From NCBI GenBank assembly GCA_033085395.1, contig JANQBS010000050.1:154792-218791 (forward strand): DNA of 64,000 nucleotides, given 5' to 3'. Below the pieces are notes generated by a model that saw only the letters and a program-made list of their open reading frames with translations, was not told the origin of the DNA and did not search any database. Position numbers and translations under genes: made by a program. Below are positions 35,396-47,174 of this stretch, piece after piece (within the stretch, counting starts at the first letter, position 1; the number at the start of each line of letters is the position of its first letter). This stretch comes from Xanthoparmelia taractica. Taxonomy: Eukaryota; Ascomycota; Lecanoromycetes; Lecanorales; Parmeliaceae.

Positions 35396-36763
35396 TCATG
35401 CCTCGTAGCCAACGTGCCATCCTCTTGTTTCCCTAATGATATTCGCCCGACTAGATTGGCTATCTCCATCCCAATCCTCCACTGGTGTCACTGGTTCGGC
35501 AGTGGCCGTGTTTTTGCCAGAGAAGGGGTTGGTTTGTGGTGTACCCTTCGCCACGATGTTGTGAGAAACTCGGTCAGACGATTGGTGACTACGCAATGCG
35601 GATGGATTTGAAGCATTTTCCTTTGCTGATTTCGCCGCTGAGGAATCTTGTTCCTGGGTCCTCTGAGGACTCTTATGGAGGGTCGCTAGCCTGAAATGGC
35701 CCGTTTGAAACATGCCTGATTCGACTCCTAATAGGACATTTTTGATGTACGGGACGCATGCGGTGATGACACTGAGGCTTTGCACAAATTGGACCGAGAG
35801 GTAATATGACCAAGTATCGAAGGTGACGTCGCTAGCATCTCGCTGCTGGGTGAGGAGGATAAGCTGAGCTATGATGGCCCCTATGACTCTGAATAGCTGC
35901 TTAGCCTCTCCTCTCAAAGGCTGAAGGCGGCTCTTACAAGACTCGTATGGCGAAGCATGAGACAGCCACCGCTTTGCGCTGGCTTGACATATGCAAGCTG
36001 CAAATGGTATACGTTGGTATAGAGATTAAGATAACTTCGGTCAGTATATTGATTATGCCGTAGGCCGTCCAGAATGAGGTCTGTTGAGGTGTAAGTCGTG
36101 TCACAAAGCACCTTGGTGCAGAAGACCAGATTTGTTACCCATACCCTGTCGAAGCAATGCGGACTGAGGATGGTCCATGTATCCGGAACAGAGCACTGGA
36201 AGACAGCCGCAAAAATGCTGGTCAGAGTCCACATGCCAATTAGTGACCCAGAAATCAGGGCCATCCGTCGATGCACACCGACCGGTGTAATTTGCCAAAG
36301 GAGCACGAGAACGGAGGCTTTCGAGATCGCTAGTGCTATGATGTACAGTATTTCTGCGGAATAGCCTGCCTGCGCCATTGTTAGAATACTCTTTCGCACA
36401 CCGACTTGGGGAGGAGTAGAACCTTCTCGTACCTCGTCACTTGTGACGTTGTAAGGGAATGCAAACGACGCCCAACACCATTGTACGTTTGTACGCAGAA
36501 GGAGGCCGATTGCGCTGCATTGACGACCTGATGCAAAAGAACCATCTCCTCAGCTGTGAGAGCGCTTGGAATCCGGAAGAAATTACCATAGCGGCCACGA
36601 GTACTGAATCATCTATATTGAAAGTGCGACGACCTATGACTTTCATTGCGACCTTCGTGCACACCGCAAGAACCATTGATGCTAGGAGAATCCATGTCAC
36701 GATGTTGACGACGGGACTGTGGTTATCAGCAGTGATGGCTTCACGAGGCAAAAGCACAGCCAT
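35396..36763 (-). CDS. Rhodopsin-domain (PTH11/SAT4-like) seven-helix membrane protein
   Basis: Five exons are inferred: 36763-36587, 36545-36441, 36369-36145, 36080-35938, 35888-35396 (about 380 aa). The order is that of the fungal rhodopsin-domain family: N-terminal helix (VTWILLASMVLAVC), a GRRTFNIDD loop, NGVGRR, AEILYIIALAISKASVLVLLW, a FQC...CFDR-TSFW extracellular segment, GIINILTEVILISIP, and a helix after DTWSYY. The C-terminus is a Ser/Gln-rich cytoplasmic tail of about 120 residues. Members include PTH11-like receptors and many orphan proteins; a sensing role is family-based inference. The first intron is uncertain: 36546-36586 (41 bp) is short, and a 56-bp alternative starting at GTACTC also keeps frame. 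Introns 2-4 (71, 64, 49 bp) are well supported. Confidence 0.85.
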
Positions 36764-37838
36764 CGTAGGGTCAACGTCCTTGAGATTCGTTTCAAAGAAG
36801 ACGAGGAGAATTCGAAAACATTAGGGCCGTGGCTGCTTCCAGTTTGCGACAGAATGGCCCCCACGGAGAAGACTGCATTGTCACGTTTTACTCATCATGG
36901 TGTAGGCGAAGGAGCAGGGCAAGTATAAGCGCTTGCATTTCCTTGCAGCCGAGGTATTCCGAGGACACGTAATGGCTGCTCCGTGGGAGTGATAAAGGGA
37001 TCAAAGGGCATGGAATAGATATCGAACGTGAATACTTATACCTGGGTATCTCTTCCAGGTCAGATCCGACTGATCCTTCTCGCTTGATTGGGGGCCCAAA
37101 AAAAGACGGAAAGTCTGAGTTGTTCCCGTGATGCCCTGCATGAATGCTTTGCACCAATGCGAGATATTATTGCGTGGCTATGGATGCATGATGTTTAGAC
37201 GTGCATGATGCATATGCGGCTTTTAAGAGCCTGCGCTTTCTGTCGTTCCATGAACTTGTCAGGTGGGCATTGCGATTTGCTACTCAAGGATCGAGATTCG
37301 TAGGCAGATACATAGAAGCGTCTATGACTTATTGACGAAGAAAGAGGGACGATAATCACATAATGAATGTCTTGCAGTTGCTTACTTTGACCGCTGTACC
37401 GGGAATATACCAGCTACAAAGCGGGGAGCCATGGGGATGATCGGAGATTAGCGTTGATTGTGTATTATTACAACGCTAAAAGTATAAAATTTTGTATCAT
37501 AAGCGGTAATATACGTGATTGTCTCGGACTTCGATTATATTCAAATCTCGAGGTCAGACAAGACTTGAAAATCTCATGTCTTGCCCCAATTGCTCTTATT
37601 GCCTGATATTAATCATGTCAGAGACATGTTTCTAAGATTTAGCATATTCAAAATACATGAGAATGCTTGGCGCTGCGAGAAAATTTCCACCGCACCTGCC
37701 GGATCCTTCCGCCGTATCTGGTGTCCGCTGGCACCTGCATTATAATTCAGACTTCCTTCCAAAGTAGAATAAGACCCTCCCTGCATAACCCTGTATGTTC
37801 TCATCCTTAGCGTGAACTGCATAGGTTCATCTGCCGTC
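36764..37838. other. Spacer between divergent genes (rhodopsin-domain and hydrolase)
   Basis: The genes at 36763 (minus) and 37839 (plus) diverge, so this 1.1-kb stretch holds both promoters. No frame carries a motif. 37440-37620 is AT-rich (tattattacaacgctaaaag). Confidence 0.4.
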
Positions 37839-39110
37839 ATGAGTCCATCAATCTGGACAGCGCTTGCTGTGGTCGCCATGGCTTCAATGTCGCTGGCTTT
37901 CCGTCGAGCCAGACAGCCTCTTCCGCGAAAGATATCCTCGCCGCGCGATACCCTGCTTCCCCAAATCTCTCGCAAACAAGCTGCCAGTTTGCCCTACCCT
38001 CCAGATCTCCTTCCCGGTGCTCGCGATGTGGCTACTCCATACGGTGTGATGAGGGTCTACGAATGGGGTCCCAAGAATGGCGACAAGGTGGTTTTGATAC
38101 ATGGAGATACGACACCAGCGCCCATGCTAGGCCCTATTGCGCGCAGTCTAGTGGACAGAGGCTGCAGAGTTATGTTGTTCGGTAGGTCAACCAGGCATGA
38201 CGCCATATCTAGCGAGACTACGCCGAGAAACGGCTATCTTCATCTATGTACATAACGCTGACTACCCCTGGTGTCAGACCTCTGGGGTAGAGGTTACTCA
38301 GATACTCCATTGGGCGTCCCTCATGACAGTAGGCTTTTTGGAATGCAGATCCTCTTCGCGACCGCCTCATCATCACTATCGTGGACCGGGGCAGAATCGG
38401 GGGGCTTTTCTATTGTCGGCTTTTCCCTCGGCGGCGGTATAGCCATGGCGTTTGCTGCTGACTTCTACTACCTTGTTAATTCGATAATACTCCTTGCGCC
38501 GGGAGGGATCATTCGTCGCCTACCGGTCGAATACCGAACCGTCTTCTTCCGCTGCCCTTTCTTGCTGCCTTCCTTCTACCTAAGGAAACTCGTAGGCAAG
38601 GCTCTTGGGCTCAAGGTTTCAGAGCCGATTGTTGGCTATAGCGGCCGTTTTGGCCAAAGTCAGATGGCCCCTGACATAGCTCAGGAAGTAAAAATAGTGG
38701 AGAAGAAAGTCTTGGACATACCTGAAATTGTGCAATGGCAGTTCGACAGCCATAAAGGCTTCGTTCACAGCTTCATCAGCACTCTTCACTATGGTCCAAT
38801 TCAATACCAGCATTCGGATTGGAAGAGAGTCTGCAGCATCGTCCAAGGTAATGCTGCTGCTACTCCGCCCTTAAGTCATCAGAGCAAGCTCTTCAACAGC
38901 AAGATACTTGTTATATTCGGCGACGCCGATGGCGTAGTCCTTGCCGAGGAAGTCTCCGCTGATCTATTGCATATGATTGGCGATTCAGAACATGTTGAAT
39001 TCAAAGTCGTGGCTGGCGACCATGGATTCCCGGTGCCTTCTTGTGATGAAGTTGCCAAACACATTTCAGACTTTTGTGGCTTTGGATCGGGAAATTGGTC
39101 GCCAGATTAA
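37839..39110 (+). CDS. Alpha/beta-hydrolase fold protein with an N-terminal membrane segment
   Basis: Exons 37839-38181 and 38278-39110 encode 391 aa over a 96-bp intron (GTAGGT...GTCAG). The splice forms the conserved MLFD-LWGRGYSDTP. Residues about 4-25 are hydrophobic (a membrane anchor or signal). The hydrolase fold shows the oxyanion strand VVLIHGDTTPAP, the nucleophile elbow GFSLGG with Ser164, a likely acid in VIFGDADGVV, and the catalytic His in GDHGFPVP. The cap region is long (about 120 residues). The class covers lipases, esterases and epoxide hydrolases; the substrate is unknown. The intron keeps an upstream frame to 38255 open by chance. The start is the ATG at 37839. Confidence 0.88.
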
Positions 39111-40294
39111 GAACAATGGGACATTAATGACACATTAAATGGGATTGGGATTGAAGTTTTCTACACAACACACCCTTTGATGATAATCATAGATTTAGAG
39201 ATTAATTCTCTAGCCTTGTTCTTCGCTGAGTCCACACGGAATTAGAAGATAGGCTCTCTGATGTGTGACAACAGCTGAGGCCAGTACTGAAAAGTCGCTG
39301 CTGGTGTTGTCTAAGCGTAATGTTCAATGGGAGCATTTCGCATTGACTTGATCTTGTCCCTGTTTGCTTGTAGGCTCCACAACTAGTCCTTTCAGAATAG
39401 GCTCTCGAAGGTCTTATTAGGAAACATACCACCTTGTGGCCTAGAGAGCTGTTCGATAGCTGCTCGCTATTCAAATACAGAAATCATTAGAGTATGTTAA
39501 AACAATACGTACGATTCTCATATACACCACGAATCATGGTAAAAGGCGTCGACAGATCGATGTCTACCACCATCCCATATCAAGTTACCAGTCCCTGTTG
39601 AGGTTGGACGATAGAACATGTTTTGATAGGAGAAACAATATAGAGTGCAAGAGTGTGTGGTTGAGTAAAGATATATGATCAAATAATAATTTTCGTTGCA
39701 AGGTTTGCATTTTCAGGAACTGGAAAATTAAAGCAAGGTATACCGAAGGGCCCAAAATGCTGTACAGAGGTTTGAAGCGCCATTTTCCCGAAGCCATGTA
39801 AGCAGAAAGTGGGGAGTGAATAATCTGACCAAGGTGTGATATTCGGTCGTCTATCGATGGAATCAGTGGTGGCCACTGAGCATGGCGGGATATCCAATGG
39901 AAGGGACAGGCGATTGATAGACATTTGCCTATGACATGGGTGTGACGGTGTGATGAGGAAGTAACTCCTCATGGTCATCCGTTATTTATTGCAGGGAAGG
40001 CCATAAAGAAACATCCGCACTGGTTTGACGCAAGCAAGTGCGGAGTGCTGAGCATAATGGAGTTGGACGATCTACTCCTGCGGAGTAGGCTTCCAAAGGA
40101 TTCATGTGACTTGTTTGGATCAGGGCTGGTGGCCTTGATGTTCATCCTCCTTGAAGCTCATACTTTTCACTAAAACCACACTTTCAGGGGAGCAATTGCC
40201 AGCTAGTAGTATCTCATTGACAGTGGAAAAGCGAAAGTTTCTTCAGATGTAAGGCTCAATTGTCCTCTCTACTCCTCTGGTTTCCAATAATGTG
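39111..40294. other. Convergent spacer between the hydrolase and CorA-like genes
   Basis: Both flanking genes end here. Small minus frames (39202-39474, 39585-39978) have no motif or splice partner. No repeat or RNA gene is visible. Confidence 0.4.
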
Positions 40295-43200
40295 TCACCC
40301 ATATAAGCGGTAAATCAATATAGATACAATAGCTGAAACATAAAGAATCGTAATTGCAATCGTGATACCAACTTTAATAGCCGTTGTTAGCTGGCTGGTC
40401 CACAGCGCAGCAGCTGGCCCCGCCCCAACTCCCGTTACCCCGAGGCCTATCAGTAACCAGCGTATTGAAAGCCAGGAGAAGAGAAATGCCAACGTTTCAT
40501 CAAGGCTGTGATAAGGCCTCTCTTTGAATTTGGCGCTCTTAAAGATGTCACGCCGCGAATGCAGGCCCCGAGCGTCTACGTAGAGCATCGCGTTGCCTGT
40601 GACGTAAGATGCTGCCAGTATGAAAGCAAGCAGAAGGATCGTTAGAAGAACCTTGAAGCCATGATTCACGTCCCTAGTCCAGAGGGCAGCTACCGGTGTG
40701 ACCAGTAGTACCACCAGAACTGTCACGATGATGGTGAGGAGGCCTACGCGTCGCCACAACCACGCTAGGAAAGTTTGTGTAGGGATGGGGGAAACGGGCG
40801 CTAGACCAGCATCCTGCCTGATATCCTTTAGGAGTTTCCTTCGGAAGTCAATGAAGTTTTCGCTGCGTATCAAGAGGCGAAGGGCGTATGAAGCGGTGGT
40901 AATTATGATTGCGAGAATGAAGAACGCTGCGATAGATATTCGAGATGCGTCGAGCTCTTTGACTTGCATGCTGAAGATGCTGGCGGAGAAAGTGAGCGGA
41001 ATGAAGAAGAAAGCGAGCTCGGTGAGCTTTTTTACGCTTTCGGCTTCCGCGATGCCACGCTTGCTTTCGACAATGGACATGTTTGCCATAAGGGATTTAT
41101 GGGAACGAGTTGTGCGTTGACGAACAGAGTTTACTTGGGAAATACTCTCTTCCAGTAGCTTCTGTACTGGGGAGATGTGCCTGTCTGGACTTTCTTTCTT
41201 GCTCTTATAAAAGTCTCCGGAGGCCTTGATGAATTCCGCGAATCGATGTAGGGAGTCTTCGATTTTTTGCAGCTCATTTCCGAATCGTTCCAATAGAAGC
41301 CGCCAGTGGACGAGCCTTTGTTGTATTAGCGTGTCGTCGAGTATACAACAGTATGTTGTCCGATTTCCTGCAGCGCTAAATCCATGTGCTGTAATGTATT
41401 TATCATATCTTTCTGAATGATTGCGAAAAGATATTCTAAATGAGTTGTGGGTCCTGGCATGAGCGGTTGTCGACCACCGTTGTGGGTCAGCCATTCAGCC
41501 AGGTTTGCTGCTGTAGTTTTTGTGAGGGTCAAATACTCAACAAGCATGTCAGCATCCTCCGGAGCCATCAAGAAATCATAGTCAACCGCAGGCCCTCTTG
41601 GATACAACCTTTCGAACATACAGCGATTTATAGGCCTGAGGGTTTTCATCTCCGTCCCTTCTTTTTCCTTGCGGACGTCTACTTCGTCAGCTCCTTCTAC
41701 TTTCTCCGTCTTTTTTCTGGACCGTCTAAAAAGACGGTCGAGAAGCTTCGACAGTCCACTGCGAGCTCTAGGACGAGCGATACCTGTGATCTTCTGCTGG
41801 CGCTCTCTACCTTGTTCGCCACTCTCAGGATCTTCTGCCGATTGAACCACTTCTCGTTCTACATTAAGACGCTCATCATCTCTGGACGAGTCTAGGGGCC
41901 GCAAGGACGTTCCCAACGTCCAGCGACCAAGTAACCTAAAGGAGAAGTTTTGATCCGCCTTAGGCCGGTGTCTAACAAAGGTGGTGGACTTTACAAGCGC
42001 CTTCGAGGGTTGATCCGTTGTTAATAGCTCTGTGATACCTTTACTGACCGGGCCTTTGTTCATGAATTTGCGTTTTCCGGCAGGCTCAGTATGATCTACG
42101 CCCAGGGTTCGCAGTGCCTCGGTAGCACCAGTCATTCCATCTATCATGATGGGCAAAGGGTCGAGCAACAATACAGCTATGTCAAAGTACGTCAGTGACT
42201 TGTCCGTATAGATCTTAGAGGTGCGGGTCTGGCCAACACGGTATCCGCCGCTCTGCTTAATCCATACTGTTGCCCTCTCTTCCCACGCCGTAAAGCCCCC
42301 CGCTGAGATAGCCGCCTCTGCGTCTGTCTTTATATCCCAGTCTTGCCTGAATATGTTTGTCGCTGGTCTTGAAAGATGCTGAACACCATGAGGTTTGCCA
42401 GACCCTTCGGGGACTGCCTCAGTCTACCGCCAGGATTGGGCTCTTGCTCCCAAGAATCCCTAACGATCTGTTCTAGAGTAAGGACGCTTTGGTACTCTCT
42501 TGACCGGCCAATACCATTTGATCGACATGTGACTCTTTTGCATGTCCCGTGTGATCCAAGTGTCAGCCTCCTGGTCATTGTAGATCCCATTCTGCCAGCC
42601 AGAGTTGACAAGGTGTTCTTCATACACTTCGGGACTCATCGAGAGCGAAGTGCCCAGGCATTCAATTACATCCGAAGATAGATCATCAGCGACGATAAGC
42701 CGGAGCTGGACGTCCTTCGAAAGCACATCTTCCAGATATCGTCGCAACGACATGCCCTCGGCGGTCTGAAGCTCATCAGATGGGTGTATCACTGAAAAGG
42801 CTTCAACCGAGGCTAACGCATCGTCTAAGTAATCATAGCAAGTCACGCTGACATTTCTGTGGCGGCTTGGTCTTTTTACATTATTAAGATGCGGTAAATG
42901 CGAGCTCAAAGTTTCAATAGTTGACGCGTATGGGTTCACGGGTGGTACGACGGGTTCTTGTAAAGGAGCTCCAACGTTGACGTTAGCGTTGGAGTTAGTA
43001 GATCCCGAAAGTGATTCCTCATCATTTGGGACAGGCAAAGCTGTGGATAATGCATCATTAATCTCTGGTAATGTGATATGAACGAAAGATTGAGACTGCT
43101 CCAGAACTTCTAACGATGTCCGCCTGAAAGCTGACCCCTGGGAGATGCTTCCACTAGGGTCCTGAGGGGCTGTATGAAAGCTGGTGCTATCCTCGCTGGA

Positions 43201-43344
43201 CTTTAGAGCTCCAGAGACTAATGCATCTTCATTATTAAGAGCAGCTGGAACGGAATTGGCTTTGTCTCTAATACTAGGATTTGAAATTGGTTGCACTGTG
43301 TCCCTGTTCTCCGAGATACTGCCAAGGCGCAGGTTACTCGTCAT
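40295..43344 (-). pseudogene. CorA-like membrane transporter gene with one frame break
   Basis: The gene starts at the ATG at 43344 and runs to a TAG-type stop at 40295. Exon 1 (43344-42496) and exon 2 (from 42423) join over a 72-bp intron (GTACCA...GGTAG) that yields ATNIFRQDWDIKTD, a family-like segment. The N-terminal third is Ser/Asn-rich, followed by a domain with WITRDMQKSHMSIKWYW. Near 41340-41360 the frame must shift by one missing base (QEIGQHT joined to LDDTLIQQRLVHWR). After it come the CorA-like coiled region, LTELAFFFIPLTFSASIFSM and up to six membrane helices at the C-terminus. In this large ascomycete family the ion is uncertain (Mg2+ or Zn2+ by analogy). The break may be a true inactivation or a sequence error; no homopolymer explains it. 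Confidence 0.7.
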
Positions 43345-43826
43345 TTTTTGTGGAAAGACGGTAGTGCCAATTTGGGACACGCTGTCAGTCTCTGGCTTGC
43401 ATTATCACCTTTCAATTTTAGCCAATCAAAGCTAGCCCCGCTTAAGGTTTATTATCTGTGGTCGTCTCGCTGTAAAGTGCTGTAAGCAAGACGGCCTTTT
43501 AATTTCAAGTTGAGCGGCGAACGGCTGAAGACGTCAATTTCCGACGAAATGAGTCAATTTTTTACGATAAGGGTGAAAATCAGATGCAACTAAGGTAAGC
43601 GACCAATACCAGCTGAGGAGGTCTTACAATACTCGGATTTGCCCCCTTTAGGAAGGTGATACCACGAGGCTGCGTCCCCACGTAGACAGCTTACCGCCTG
43701 GATCCAAACCGTCATTATTTGCGGACCATAGTGGTAGAGACCCTAAAAAGCTTTCTGTGGGCTGGGATTTTTCAACTATCCCAGCAATCGTATTATAACT
43801 GTGGCGTCAGTAGACCAAGTGCGAAG
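43345..43826. other. Divergent spacer between the CorA-like and Fig1-family genes
   Basis: Both genes start here in opposite directions, so the 480 bases must contain both promoters. AT-rich strings (aattttagccaatcaaagc near 43415) include a CCAAT box at about 43421-43426 on the plus strand. No coding frame is supported. Confidence 0.4.
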
Positions 43827-44919
43827 ATGGTCAGCCTTAACCCTTTGCTTTCAGTTCGAAGTGCGTTATCCGTACATCAAGGGGAGAGCTGCATACGCGC
43901 TGACGCATCCCTCAGGGTTGCTTCCGTTCTTCGGTTTTCACACTTTATGATCATGTTGCTAGCAATAGCTATCATCTTGTTCTGTGAGTCATCGTCCCTT
44001 AGTGTCTTCGCTCAAAGAGCTGGTGTGATTGAAAGAATGATATAAATATCGGATACTTGGAACTCGCCACAATAGTAAGAGAATGACAGATTGCATACTG
44101 ATCGACGACACAGCTATCGTATTGTCGGCCTGCACGTCCTCAAGCACAACCGCCATAAACATTTATCTCACTTACCTTGGCTACCATCCCATTTCCCACT
44201 CAACATCTCCAGCGCAGATGAATCCAGACCTGACGACCAGGTTCGCCGCGCTCGTCAATGGATCCTCACTCGAAGTGCGTGCAGGTTATTTCGGGCTCTG
44301 CGTGCGATACGCAGGTGGGATTTGGTTGTGCAGCAGCGATTCAGCAGGGCTCGCCAGACAGTTTCAGCCGTATCAGGACCCACTGAATCTGATCTGGATG
44401 CAAGCGAGGTTCAGAGAAGGTATCGTTTTTAGTGGGCTAATGTAGGTCACCTGTGCGCATTCCATATGAACAGCGTATCCCATGCTCGTACGAAGTGGCT
44501 GATCCTCTATTCTGACAATCGCTGATCATCTTATGGCTTCCAGTATCGCTGCCGTTGCGCTCGCCTTCATAGTTATTTTCTTACTTCTCACTTTTCCAGG
44601 CTGTCATGAGGAGCGTGACGAAGATGGCGACGACCGCGAGGTAAAACCATTTCCTTCACGGCCAGTGTCCCATATTGCACTGGCTGCCTCAACATTCGCT
44701 CCTATGCTGGCGCTGGTATCCATGATGTGGCAGCATACAGCCTCCGTAGCGGCGGCGACAACAGCTCAGGAGTTGGGGTATGGGACCGTGAAGAGTGTAG
44801 TAGGGACCACGGCATTAGCATCAGGCTGGGTTGGATTCGCCTTGTTGGTTCTCACAGCAATTTGTTTACTCATATTGGTCTTGAGTATAAGGATCTTGGG
44901 TCAGCTGCCGGCTGAGTGA
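43827..44919 (+). CDS. Fig1-family four-helix membrane protein (Ca2+ influx / mating fusion)
   Basis: Exons 43827-43983, 44090-44441 and 44544-44919 join in frame to 294 aa (introns of 106 and 102 bp; donors GTGAGT and GTAGGT, acceptors ACAG and CCAG). The extracellular motif VRAGYFGLCV followed by GIWLCSS, the first helix (FMIMLLAIAIILF) and three later helices (IAAVALAFIVIFLLLTF, ISHIALAASTFAPMLALVS-like and FALLVLTAICLLILVL) match the Fig1 family. Fig1 promotes low-affinity Ca2+ entry and cell fusion in yeast mating, and in moulds affects hyphal fusion and sexual development. The C-terminus ends shortly after the last helix. The start is the most plausible ATG; an earlier in-frame codon is non-ATG. 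Confidence 0.82.
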
Positions 44920-45101
44920 CGGGGCATCTTCAAGACTTACTAGTGGAATCGGATTGCAAGCAGAGTCCAAGTTTGAACTCTCCTCGTCATCAGACTCTGG
45001 GCACTTTACGAAGCCTCGTGTCTTTGCGGCCGGCCCTACGTCACACGCGCCTGGTGGTACGATCAAGTTCTACTTCTCGACCTTTCCGTACAATTAGAAG
45101 G

Positions 45102-45251
45102 TGTTGGAAGTCAGCCAATAGGAGGCCGTTTACGCCGCAAGCTGACTAAGCAGTCTTGGCGTTTCTCCATACCCTATCTAATAGTCCGTCACTCCTAATC
45201 AATCAAGCAATCAATTCATGCTACATATGAGACCACTCAACCTCCATTCCA
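45102..45251 (+). repeat. Putative 5' LTR of a Ty1/copia element
   Basis: The stretch begins TGTTGGAAGTC and ends ATTCCA, the TG...CA form common to LTRs, and lies 3 bases upstream of a good primer-binding site. At about 150 bp it is short. No second copy was found in the window, so the call rests on position and ends only. Confidence 0.4.
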
Positions 45252-45254
45252 ATA

Positions 45255-45268
45255 GGTTATGAGCCCGG
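45255..45268 (+). other. Primer-binding site matching the initiator tRNA-Met anticodon arm
   Basis: ggttatgagcccgg is complementary to the anticodon arm GGGCTCATAACC of fungal initiator tRNA-Met (12 of 14 bases as I remember that tRNA). Copia-type elements of Drosophila use the same half-tRNA primer rather than the tRNA 3' end, which supports both the LTR boundary and the Ty1/copia assignment. Confidence 0.6.
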
Positions 45269-45433
45269 AATTCCACACCTGTGGTCTCATTATCATCAAC
45301 TGAGGAATAGATACCCAATTGATGACTAACTGCGTATAGGGAACAGACACCTGAACACCTGGTCTTTTGTGGGAGTTGAACGAGGATTCCCACAACACCT
45401 GGCCTCAATATAGCTACAATACAGTCGTTCAAT

Positions 45434-46735
45434 ATGCAGGCGAACGCATTGATACAGATCTGGAACTTTCCTAAGCTTAAAGGGCAGGAAAACTATCAAT
45501 CATGGTTCAAGAAGATGAGAAGTGCTCTTAAGTACTGCGGTCTATGGGAGGTAGTTGATTAAGGGATTGAAGCCTTCCCCAAAGATCTATCTGATGATAC
45601 AGCACCTACGAATGTATAAGCGGTAGTCTATTAGGTAGCAGTCCAAACATGGAAGGATTAGAACAATTAAGCTTTGGAGCTTATTTACTCAATGTGTAAT
45701 GAGAAACCAGCGGAAGCAATTGAGGATGATAATATGGTTATAAGCCGATGGATTAAGCTACAGACGGATTATTCGGACTTTGGTCTCGTTTTACGGTTCA
45801 CTAAATTGTAGGAACTTTGAATTATATTCCTTTCCACAAGTGGGAACTTAATTGAGATCTATATCGCTAATATTCGGATGAAAGCTAAGGATCTTAAGCG
45901 AATGGAAGCATCAATCGAAGACTGGATCCTGGTGGCTTTGTTGTTGAATAATTTGAACTCGAAATATAAGGATTTCGTATACCGCTTGGTCACTCAACTC
46001 GATAATATGCCCGACTTTGATAAGATAGTCACGCTTCTTCACGAAGAAGATCGACTACTTAAACGAGATGTTAAGGAGGAGGCTATGGCCGCTTCTATGA
46101 GAAGATTCAATAAGGAATAAGAGGACAAAAAGAACTCTAGATCCAACAATGACTCAGGCCGTGGGGGAAGGACCTTCGGACATGGCCGAGGAAACATCAG
46201 CAATATTAACGATCGAGCGTCGGAGAACCTTAATAGTAGTAACTATAAAGGGGATGGTGACGCTTCGAAGTGCTTAAAGTGTATCTTACTGACTAATGGG
46301 AAGAAGAAGAAACACTGGTCACTTGACTGCTGGACTCTTCACCCAGAAAAGATGCCTGAAAGCCTTAAGAATAAGCCTAAGGCGAATGTGGCCAATAGCG
46401 AAAGATCTGATGATTTTGTGGATAATAATCACCCTCATATTTCGGCTATGGCTTACTTGAGTATATGCGAAGTAGATACCGAAGGAGACGACGAGTACTG
46501 GGGCCTGGAGGCCGCCATTCCTACGCCCAAATGTGGTGGGGGAGCGGCACTCAAAGGGCCCGCATGCTGCGTTCTCGATCAGGATCTAACTTCAATTTCT
46601 TCTCTACAGGAGAAAGCGGAGACTGAGCCAATAACTCAGCTCAATTCTAACGCGAATTTAACCGCTAAGGTTTACCAGGCGTTGTCGAGCAGCGGTAGGC
46701 GTCGAGACACAGAATCGCCAGCGCAGCGAGTTTGA
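45434..46735 (+). pseudogene. Decayed gag of a Ty1/copia retrotransposon
   Basis: One frame from the ATG at 45434 carries a copia-type gag: WNFPKLKGQENYQSWFKKM, EIYIANIRMKAKDLKR, LVALLLNNLNSKYKDF, and near 46270-46340 a CCHC zinc knuckle (CLKC...H....C) followed by CWTLHPEKMP. Eight in-frame stops between 45560 and 46120 stand where Gln or Trp codons would be expected (TAA, TAG or TGA from CAA, CAG or TGG), the outcome of C-to-T change in RIP. From 46121 the frame is open to 46735 and grows less gag-like. No protease, integrase, reverse transcriptase or 3' LTR follows, so only the 5' part is left. Confidence 0.8.
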
Positions 46736-47174
46736 ACGAAAAGAGTGCCAGCACACCTCGATTCCCTCAGAGCCATTCTCCGCCCTGGATCTACCCCTCT
46801 TCAACGGTAGAACGGAAGTTTTCGCCGGCGGTGTTCAGGATGGCGACACGCAACTGCTGGTCATTGGCCAGACGTTGTGTAACGCCGACAACAACTTCAT
46901 CTTTGAGCTTTGCCCCGCTCCCAACTCGCCAAAGCCTTCCGATCAACACCTATCCTTCGGAGATGATGAGGGGTCCTTGCATTGCGGAGGAGTTCGACTG
47001 ACGTGTCTGCCCAGGTGCTAGTTCACAAATCTCCCATAAATCCTGTCCCATCTTCCTCTCATCCCATCTCCCCTACCCTTACCGTCCTTAACCATTCTTC
47101 AAGCCTCAGAGTCTCTGATTTTTATAAGCCGCTCTAGTACACCTAAATAAAAATCACTCGCACCCGAACACTGT
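46736..47174 (+). other. Short unassigned open stretch after the copia relic
   Basis: A plus frame from about 46720 to 47022 (EFERKECQ..., ALDLPLFNGRTEVFAGGVQDG, NADNNFIFELCPAPN) looks coding in composition but has no start or known domain. It may be an exon of a host gene cut by the insertion, or the first part of the following pseudogene. Confidence 0.3.

Noticed and set aside
42347..42514. Two compensating frameshifts, or a 168-bp intron, in the CorA-like gene
   Set aside because: A 72-bp GT-AG intron (42424-42495) puts the whole region in one frame and gives ATNIFRQDWD, so neither is needed.
46736..47022. Copia protease or integrase
   Set aside because: No DTG/DSG protease or HHCC integrase motif is found in any frame after gag.
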